From Climacium dendroides (taxonomy: Eukaryota; Streptophyta; Bryopsida; Hypnales; Climaciaceae): DNA of 64,000 nt. The stretch is from assembly GCA_950106755.1 (NCBI GenBank), contig OX467083.1:22005029-22069028 (forward strand). Direction: 5' to 3'. Positions within the stretch are counted from its first letter, which is position 1; each line of letters starts with the position of its first letter. Both the position numbers and the translations under genes were made by a program. Below are positions 56,946 through 64,000 of the stretch, piece by piece. Below the pieces are notes generated by a model that was not told where the DNA came from, made no database searches, and saw only the letters and a program-made list of their open reading frames with translations.

Positions 56946-58166
56946 CCGTATGGAAACAAGGGAAATGCAAATTTACAGGGTTTTAATTCCTGTCTTTGGT
57001 TTAATTCTCCAGGAGACTGGAGTTTAAAGAACTTGATTTACATTGAAATTCAGTATACTTTGAGTACAGGAAACTGAATTCCATTTCTCCACTTTTCAAT
57101 AATTGGGCTGCCAATCAGTTTTTTTTGTCTTCTGTGGCTGATCTTCAGCCGTCAAAAAATGAGCAACCGTGGAGGTAAATTGTGCAACTCCACATCACAA
57201 TTGGGAGTTGTCACACCCATCAAGTTCTCTCTCGTTTTCGACATTCTTGCTTAAAAATATTTACATTGAGATTTAAAAAAGAATAAACGGTTCATTCTCT
57301 TCATATCTCCAAGAAAAAAACAGCAGTACCATCCGATTAGCCCTCACTGGTGAACTGAATGACCCCCTCTGCGCTTCTGCTTGAAAAAATTAGTCAAGTG
57401 AAAGGAGTATTTTTCAGTGAACCATTCATTATTTACAATTATTTACAATAATTATGTGAACTAGAAGGTATGAATCCAATCAAGGCTTACAAGGAAGGGT
57501 GCTGAGGACTATTAGTACCCTATGAAAGGCGTTTAGGGAACTGCAGAAACGAAGATGGAATGCACCTACTCATCCACCAATGGCACACAACCGAGAGCAC
57601 GTGAGAGCAACTTGAGCTTCCTCAGGAATGCAGTCAGTACATGATAATAATTGTGAAATCTTGCTCTCATTCAAAATAGAGTTATTTGAAATTACATAAT
57701 CGAAGTTGCTTGGAATATGTACACTCTTCCAAGAAACCATTCTATGAATGAACTAGCTTATCGCGTACCGTATCAGTCGCCATTCCTGAGGAGTTCCCTC
57801 GACAAGCTTGAAAAAAAAATCCAAACTCTTTCTTGACCTGTTCTGCAACGGGAGGTAACAAACACTACAGGAAGAAGATAAGCGCTAGCCACTCAGCATC
57901 GATCAGCGATGCATGTTCTCGGAGACTTCGGAGGCTTTGGGTGATTTCCCATTTACCCTGAACAAGGGTTAGTTCCCTCAAATGCTAGTGAATGTAATGA
58001 CAATAAGGGATTCGTACTCTACTAAAAATCCACCACTACTAATTCAAATCCAAAATCAGGGAGTTTCAACTCACTTTCAACCAAATCCTCACGGTACAAT
58101 CAGTTATTGACAGTTACTATACATTCCTGATTGACAGTCATAAGCCAGTTGTGGTTGTAACTAAAC
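56946..58166. other. Spacer and probable 3' UTR of the small basic protein gene
   Basis: No coding exon recognised. The part near 58166 should hold the minus-strand 3' UTR of the neighbouring gene. Composition is mixed and without repeats that I could define. Confidence 0.4.
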
Positions 58167-58858
58167 CTAAATCACAGTATTCGTCCTGCGGCGGCGACCT
58201 GCACCAGTGAGGTTGCGCTTGATGCGGCGAAGGTAAAATAAGGGGTTGATGTAGTTCAATTTCGCCCTGGTCTTCGCCTTCTGGTGCCCCACGGGATGAG
58301 CTACCCTGTTCTTTTTCCAGCGCAACCTGGCCAAGGGATTATATCTGTAACAGCAACAAAAGTCAATACCGTCAGTACACGATATCGCATAACCATATAA
58401 ATACCATCAATCACATGAAACCAAAAGCTTGGCCAAAACAGATGAAGAACCCCATATTTGATCAAATGCAGGTTAGGAGAACCCACAGTATCCAACAGTG
58501 TCCTAAACTTCTAATTCGTTCAAGTTGATGCTAAGCTTGAAAGTTAGGAGTTCAAGAACGTTCACTCAGCGTCAATTTGAAAGATACTCTATCGATTATC
58601 AACTACGACTCACAAGTTACACCTCCAAGAAACACAAGAATTTGAAAAAGAACAGAGAAAACGGAAACTACACTAGCTACTCAGCATAAACTCAGTCAAA
58701 TAACCTCGTTCCTTGGACCGTTCTTCACAACAAAGACCGTAGAAAACACAAAGAATTGAAAGGCATCACGGCCATTACCTCTGCATCCTCCAGCGAGCAG
58801 TTCCCCGGGGATGAGTCGCCTGCTGCACTGTAGCGTCCGCTTGCCGTAACGCGTCCAT
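58167..58858 (-). CDS. Small basic protein of 85 aa, family not recognised
   Basis: Exon 1 (58858-58779) and exon 2 (58344-58167) join across a 434-bp GT-AG intron; the split codon gives Arg-27. The ATG is the first in frame after an upstream stop. The N-terminal third is neutral (MDALRQADATVQQATHPRGT). The rest is very basic and aromatic: YNPLARLRWKKNRVAHPVGH, then QKAKTRAKLNYINPLFYLRR, then an Arg-rich tail (RNLTGAGRRRR). Such composition suits an RNA-binding, ribosomal-assembly or mitochondrial protein, but I do not recognise it and assign no function. Clean splice signals, GC-rich coding DNA and codon-like spacing support a real gene. Confidence 0.7.
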
Positions 58859-59320
58859 GGCTTTCCCAAGCAAATTAAACCCAGGCTACAGTAGTCGAAA
58901 TAAAAACTCGTGGCAGTAGAGCCAACAGTTTCGCGACTCGAAACCTCTCAGAAACTGATGAGCAAACAGTAGCGGCTCGACAAAATCGAAAGCGGGGCTT
59001 GGAAGCAGAGCAGCAAACGCTTGCAAGGGGCCGGAGATACTTGGCCAAGGATTCAACACTTGGTCTTTATCGGGCTCGCCGTGGTAGGGCCGCCGACGTT
59101 TGCCGCGGACCACGGCTGCCTGACAAGTGGCGGGCTCTTGGAGACTTGCAGGTCGGTACAGTAGACTGACAGAAGGTAGGCTGTCTTTCATCCATCTTGG
59201 CTTGGCTGAGTCAGCGATTCTTTTCCAAAGCTGCAGGTGTCATCTGCAGGTGAGTCAGTGATTCCTTTTGCAGGACAGTAACCCCATATACGGTAGGTAC
59301 ACCTTCAACCGTTCAATAGA
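58859..59320 (-). other. 5' leader and upstream region of the small basic protein gene
   Basis: GC-richer DNA extends about 350 bp upstream of the ATG, consistent with a leader and proximal promoter on the minus strand. No core promoter element is asserted. A frame on the same strand (59191-58886) is not in phase with the gene and is probably chance. Confidence 0.35.
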
Positions 59321-59337
59321 AGGGCCGGTTTATACTT

Positions 59338-59575
59338 GGCCAGGGTGAACTGACCCCCTCATTGCCCCGTTTTACCCCTGGGGAAAACGCTGTGAAATTT
59401 TTTATTTGCAATCAGATGAATTTTTTTTGCAAATTCTGAATTCAGATTTTCAATCAGCGGTCCCAAATTAGCTTGGGGCGGTGTAGATTTATAAAAAATT
59501 CATGGCAAAAAATAGGGGGCTTTTTTTCACAATTAATCCTGGCCGGGGCAATGAGGGGGTCAGTTCTCCCTGGCC
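59338..59575. mobile_element. 238-bp Mutator-like MITE with 10-bp target duplication
   Basis: Inverted ends of ~32 bp begin GGCCAGGG(T/A)GAACTGACCC and run through CCTCATTGCCCCG. GTTTATACTT is perfectly repeated outside (59328-59337 and 59576-59585). A 9-10 bp duplication fits Mutator-like insertion. Related but broken copies lie at 15.3-16.0 and 8.6 kb. Confidence 0.92.
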
Positions 59576-59707
59576 GTTTATACTTGGGGCCAAATTGAGG
59601 GCCGGCTAGAACTTTCCAATAGGATTGTTCTATTTTTTTCAAATCCAACCTAAGGACTTTAGACTAGGGTCGGATTGAAATCACCACTCATTTTATGTGT
59701 CACTTTA

Positions 59708-60100
59708 GAGCTTGTCTCCATTAGGCTCCTAGACGTTCAAATGTTGAAGGGGGCCGTCTACCTAGGTTCCTGGGCCAAGAGGGTTTAGCAGGTGGCATTA
59801 GCGTCTGGAGGTCCAAATTGGTTTGCACGCTCACTTGGTCTAGTTTGTAATCTTTGGTGCTAGACTGTTACAATGATAACTTCTGCCGTAGATGACTTGC
59901 TGGTCAACTCGATCGACCTTGTCTTTTCTTGCATTTGGAGGGGTCCAAATGAGGGTACGGCCCTTCAAGCTCTGCAATTTTGTAATGCGCGGACAGGAGC
60001 CTGGAGGGCCGGTCAGAGGTCTAGGCTAAATGCTTCCATTCAATGGAGCCTCCCCACCAATTTGAAATCGGACCTCCAAGAGCCTAATGGAGACAGGCAC
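59708..60100. mobile_element. 393-bp Tourist-like MITE with TTA target duplication
   Basis: Left end GAGCTTGTCTCCATTAGGCT and right end, in reverse, GTGCCTGTCTCCATTAGGCT form a 21-bp inverted repeat. TTA flanks both sides (59705-59707 and 60101-60103). A TWA duplication is the signature of PIF/Harbinger elements. GGAGGTCC words inside recall the terminal regions of the Harbinger-type element at 23.9-28.7 kb. A frame over its right part is chance. Confidence 0.9.
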
Positions 60101-60103
60101 TTA

Positions 60104-60609
60104 GGTGACATAGTTTTGGCGTCAAACCATCCAGCCCCAATGGAGCAATTGGGCTAAGAATTTGGGTGACCTGATTTCCCATCTAAGGCTAGATTGGGGT
60201 CGGATTGGGCTTCTCCGTTAGATTGTACAAATCTCCACCATCTACTAATGTAAAGTCTTTGTTTTCTATTTTGGTGCCTGCTTGTTGATTGTGAGTTCAA
60301 GAAACTTCTTCCCATCTATGGTGCCAAATTTTTGGAACTTGATCTATTGTCAATATTTTAGTTTAGAAATTGGGAGCACTGGAGTTGAATTTGGGAGCTC
60401 TAGGGCAGAAGTGCATACAAGTTCTAATATATCATATAAAATTATTATAATATATATATTATATACTATTTTTTTTGTTTGATAAGATGTTCTATAAAAT
60501 TGTTTTTATCTAAATATGAGATTTTAAAGCTTATTTGGTTCAATCTTTTTTAAATGACTCAAAATATATGTTTATTTTTATTTGGTATTCAGTACATGTT
60601 TATTTGGTA
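60104..60609. other. AT-rich spacer, no gene seen
   Basis: Contains words such as GGTCGGATTG also seen near 59665 and 61508, suggesting leftover arms of a larger element. No frame is supported. Confidence 0.4.
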
Positions 60610-61105
60610 GAGTTGTTCTTAATTTCCAAATGCTCAAGCCTCAAGGCACCAAATTTTGGTATCAACAATACTTTAAAGTTTAATAAAACTTAACCAAGTT
60701 TTTTTTTTTTTTTAGTATTTTAGAATTATTTAAAGTCTTTTTGAAGTCTAATTTTAGCATCAAAAATCCAATTTTGAAAATAATTGATTATGATTTTTCT
60801 ATTCAAGAGTGTCCATCACAATGATCTTGACTTTCCATAGTATTGAGGGCTTTTGGAAATGAGCCTCAAATACACTAGATCTTGAAAAAAAAATCACATT
60901 AAAGATTCATTTAAAAAATTGTAGAGCAAATTTTGAAAAGCCATAGATTGATTGGGATTATGCATGTTAGGCCCTTTATCCTCATATTTTTTTGGTGACC
61001 AACTTTTAGATTTAATAGGTGAAAAGAGGATTGAAAAACTTCAAATCACTTATGTCATTTTAACACCCTTATGATCAAACATTATTTATTGCTTGAAATT
61101 CTTTA
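60610..61105 (-). repeat. Dispersed repeat, copy B (inverted relative to 48.1-48.7 kb)
   Basis: CAAGGCACCAAATTTTGGT, GGGCTTTTGGAAATGAGCCT and CCTCATATTTTTTTGGTGAC match the reverse of the copy at 48090-48670. The copies have small indels and are about 12 kb apart. Confidence 0.75.
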
Positions 61106-62382
61106 AATTCTCATGAAAATAAATGACAATTATATGGGCTACAACTCTAGTTTCAACATCAACTATACTTTTAATGTGAAGAAAAGGAAAAGGTTCAAAA
61201 GGAGTGAAAGAACTCTATTTTTTTTTTTTTCAAATAGAAAAAAAAGAGAAAGGAAAACGTTAAAGAAAAAAACAAATTCTCTCTTCTATTTTTGAAATAG
61301 AAAAAATAGGAAGAAAAAAGAAAAGATGTATATGATATATTTTTTAAAATAAAAGAGCATGCTTAAGAAAACATTTTTAATACAAAAGCATTAAAAATAT
61401 ACAAGGTCATTAATAAAAAATTCAACCTTCAAATTGGGCTTCATGACTTTACATTACTTAGGGCTGGAGTGATAAATCTTCAATCCGGACCCAAAATTCA
61501 GCCTCACCACTTTATACTATCTAGGGTCGGAATGGTGAATTGGAGCTCGATTGAGGGCTAGATTGAAGGCAAATTGGATTGGCCTTCCATCCAACCCTAT
61601 AGTGTGTATAAACTGGCCCTAAACAATTCAGCATAGTTGAAAGTACCTTTTTCTAGAAAAATTATTTTTTATAATATTAGCCATTGAAATTCATGAATTT
61701 TCAAAAAAAGAATTAGAAATTTAGGATATGGCATGTAATTTCTAATTTTCAAAGTGGAAACTCCTTTGGCCATTGAAATCGTAATATAGTTGGATCTAAA
61801 ACTGGAATCTTAAAAAATCAACAATCAATTATTTGCACTTAAGCAAGGGAATGACTTAACCTTTAAAAAATGAGCCATTCACCTTGGAAATCATCTATTT
61901 TTGGTACCATGTAAATTGTTGATTTAAAAAAAATGCAAAAGCACGCATTCAAAGTCAAACTACTATGAAAGACCTTCCTTTTTGATACAAAATTTAAAAG
62001 ACAAATAGCTGCACTTCTGTCCTTAATGGAGAGAACCTTTGTCAATTATCAACCAGAAAATATCTTCAATGTTATTTATGGGTTAATGACATTTTTGAGG
62101 GGTACTTTGATAGAAGTCTAGTGCACTTTCAAAAAAAATCTGTGATACATGAATGGGTATAGGAACAATGTGTGGTGGGGTTCTACCTCAAGGGTGGAGC
62201 CCATGACCATTGAGTTTTAACCTCATTGTTCATTTTTTTTTTTTAAAATAACGTTTTGGGGGTTGTTTTCACAAAACAGGTCATTATGTGTTAGACATCA
62301 TTGCGTCAATGAGTTTTGGGCCTCGAAAGTGAGAATTCAAAGTGATGTCAACAAAAACATATACACAAAGAATGTGAAAAAA
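61106..62382. other. AT-rich spacer, no gene seen
   Basis: Long A and T runs. Near 61440-61622 a GC-richer stretch ends in ACTGGCCCTA and may be the right end of a larger element that starts near 59320 (see findings). No gene is supported. Confidence 0.4.
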
Positions 62383-62701
62383 GATGTCATGTCAACGTAG
62401 ACTACATTACAAAGTTTAAACCCTACGGTTTGTCAACAATTATCATGTGGTTATCATTGTTTCATAGGTTCACACGTTAATTACACTTTATCGCATCATA
62501 AGGATGCATTACTTTGCATTGTTACAATGTAGTTGCAAGTAATGCATTGTAACAATGCAATAACAATGCGAAGCAATGCATCCTAACGATGCGATAAATT
62601 GTAATTAACATGCAAATTCATGAAACAATGATAACCATATGATAATTGTTGACAAACCATAGGATTTAAACTTTATAATGTAGCTTGTCAAATGTGACAT
62701 C
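62383..62701. mobile_element. 319-bp foldback element
   Basis: Almost the whole length is palindromic. Left words GATGTCA, TACATTACAAAGTTTAAACC, TTTGTCAACAATTATCAT, TGGTTATCATTGTTTCAT and TTTATCGCATC each recur inverted on the right in mirrored order, centred near 62540. Arms are ~150 bp. No target duplication is evident. The transcript would form one long hairpin. Confidence 0.85.
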
Positions 62702-63577
62702 TACAAAAACACGTCCATGTTTTTTCAAACGTCATAAAAAACACAAAGATGCCACGTCAACAAGAAAATTCATTTTGACTATAGATAAATTTGTAAAAAT
62801 TACTATGATCAATGGTAAAATGTTGACCATATGTGAAAAATTAAAGGAAAAGGCAACCATATGGTATATTTTGCAAAAAGTAAAGAAAAATGGATGGATG
62901 TGCATTATGCTACTATGGATGAAAAGAGCTAGTCTTTATACAAGTGAAGTGGTGGAAAGTAGAACAATCTATATGGGACACCTAAAAAAATTTGTGTTCA
63001 ATATAAAATGTCTGTGATGTTTTTCCTAATGTCTAAAACAACATGTAGATGTCCAAAGCAATGTTTAGATGTTTAAAACAACATCTACATGTCTAAAATG
63101 ATGTCAAGATGGACAACGGCAAAGTTCCTATATTCAATTATTCCATATCTTTTGTCTCATCATGGACGAACTATAAGTATAAGTATGACCTCTCTTCCCT
63201 TTACTCTCATTAACTTTTAATGAAGAAATTCCTTCATTTCACTGTCAAAAATGAGGTGATCCTTAAATGAACCACTTTAACAATTGAACGAATTTGTTAT
63301 TTTTCTATTGCAAGAGCCAATCATTGTCTTTGATTTATGCATGTCTCTTTACAAGATGTGGGTGGACAACTTTGAAAAGACCTATGGACACAAATAGGTG
63401 CGAAATCTTTAAAAATTTATAAGTGATTTAAAAATGCTTGGAAAAACACAAACCCACTTGTATTAGGTTCCACATTTATTTTTTCTTTCTCTAAAAAATG
63501 ATCTAAAAATATTTTTTTCATGGAAAAGGTGGACCAGCTCTTAAATGGTAAGCTTTTAGAGCATACTAAAAACTCAC
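62702..63577. other. AT-rich spacer with short palindromic repeats
   Basis: A 110-codon frame at 62685-63017 is AT-rich and unlike known protein. Around 63015-63100 AACATCTACATGTC and AACATGTAGATGTC words alternate in orientation. No gene is supported. Confidence 0.45.
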
Positions 63578-63860
63578 TGCTGACTCAGCAAAAATTTGAC
63601 CCTATACGGTCTCAAGCGTACAGAACCGGGTCATAATATCCAGCCAGGCGCCACCGGGCGACTTCCACGTCACATGCGGTGCTTCCAAGTGTCACCATAC
63701 AGGCTCTGCCAAATGGCAAAAGCGGCTCCCAGTCAGACCCGTACACGTCACAGTGCCACATGTCGCCTCCTGAAGTGCTCTCCTTCCCTGCTGCTTCTTG
63801 GTTTATAACCGCGACGGAGGAGCTCATCCTCCATTCAGTTTTCAGTTACCAACAGCCTTC
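63578..63860 (+). promoter_or_regulatory. Promoter-like segment of a gene starting beyond the right edge
   Basis: The DNA changes from AT-rich to GC-rich. It contains a 13-bp palindrome TGCTGACTCAGCA (63578-63590) around the bZIP core TGACTCA. Two ACGT-core sites follow, CCACGTCA (63665-63672) and ACACGTCA (63743-63750), and then TTTATAA (63802-63808) in TATA-box position before a CT-rich leader-like stretch. ACGT and TGACTCA cores are established plant bZIP targets. The downstream gene is outside the window, so its identity is unknown. Confidence 0.5.
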
Positions 63861-64000
63861 TTCCATTACATTACATTGCTCTGTTGACATATCGATCTGT
63901 AGTTACTTCTTTGCGAGTTGCAAGATTTCGGACAGTGTACGAAAGTTTTGAAGTTGGAGAGTTAGCTGCGAAAGTTTTGAAGTGATTTGAGTGAAATTCG

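Noticed and set aside
59873..60157. 94-codon frame near 59.9-60.2 kb
   Set aside because: It spans the right end of a MITE defined by a TTA duplication, so the frame is chance.
62685..63017. 110-codon frame with Lys-rich AT-driven composition
   Set aside because: It begins inside a foldback element, has no splice support and does not resemble a known protein.
1..64000. tRNA, rRNA, CRISPR or LTR retrotransposon features
   Set aside because: I looked for clover-leaf-like segments, regular spaced repeats, paired LTRs and reverse transcriptase motifs and saw none. A covariance or profile search could still find small RNA genes.

Overview
This window is nuclear DNA from a land plant. It carries a two-exon gene for plastid CP12 with a transit peptide, a plant-type sterol/lipid glycosyltransferase, GT-AG introns, and long AT-rich spacers full of short inverted-repeat transposons (MITEs). 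No LTR retrotransposon, rRNA, tRNA, CRISPR array or bacterial-style operon was seen. Simple gene structures, pogo/Tc1-mariner, PIF/Harbinger and MITE remnants, and the lack of LTR elements would suit a bryophyte or lycophyte genome. That placement is only an inference.

Layout. (1) 1.0-7.0 kb, + strand: a gene for a large protein with a degenerate kinase-like C-terminus, preceded by a 5' intron holding three ~375-bp tandem copies. (2) 10.2-11.5 kb, - strand: CP12. (3) 11.9-23.8 kb: repeats, including a ~150-bp satellite-like array, foldbacks, a long-TIR element, a poly-C tract and a (TA)n tract, with one possible gene start near 18.8 kb. (4) 23.9-28.7 kb: a decayed PIF/Harbinger element with divergent transposase and Myb/SANT-like genes. 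(5) 29.5-34.6 kb: unrecognised coding remnants invaded by three copies of one MITE, followed by a hAT-like MITE at 35.1-35.7 kb. (6) 37.3-40.9 kb, + strand: a three-exon glycosyltransferase; a broken partial copy lies at 56.5-56.9 kb. (7) 45.6-48.0 kb, + strand: a three-exon zinc-free MDR oxidoreductase. (8) 48.1-52.3 kb: repeats and a Stowaway-like MITE. (9) 52.9-55.5 kb, - strand: a dead pogo/Tigger-type transposase. (10) 58.2-58.9 kb, - strand: a two-exon gene for an 85-aa basic protein. (11) 59.3-62.7 kb: Mutator-like and Tourist-like MITEs and a large foldback. (12) 63.6-64.0 kb: a promoter-like segment with bZIP-type sites and a TATA box, apparently for a gene starting beyond the right edge.

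The genes do not form a pathway. CP12 links to the Calvin cycle; the glycosyltransferase and the oxidoreductase are independent metabolic enzymes. The most notable shared feature is architectural: the four larger genes each have introns containing partial tandem duplications, with periods near 160-190 or near 350-390 bp. In the glycosyltransferase the duplicated unit carries the end of exon 1 with its splice donor. Coordinates come from reading by eye; exon ends rest on frame and GT-AG signals, and repeat edges are approximate unless a target-site duplication is stated.
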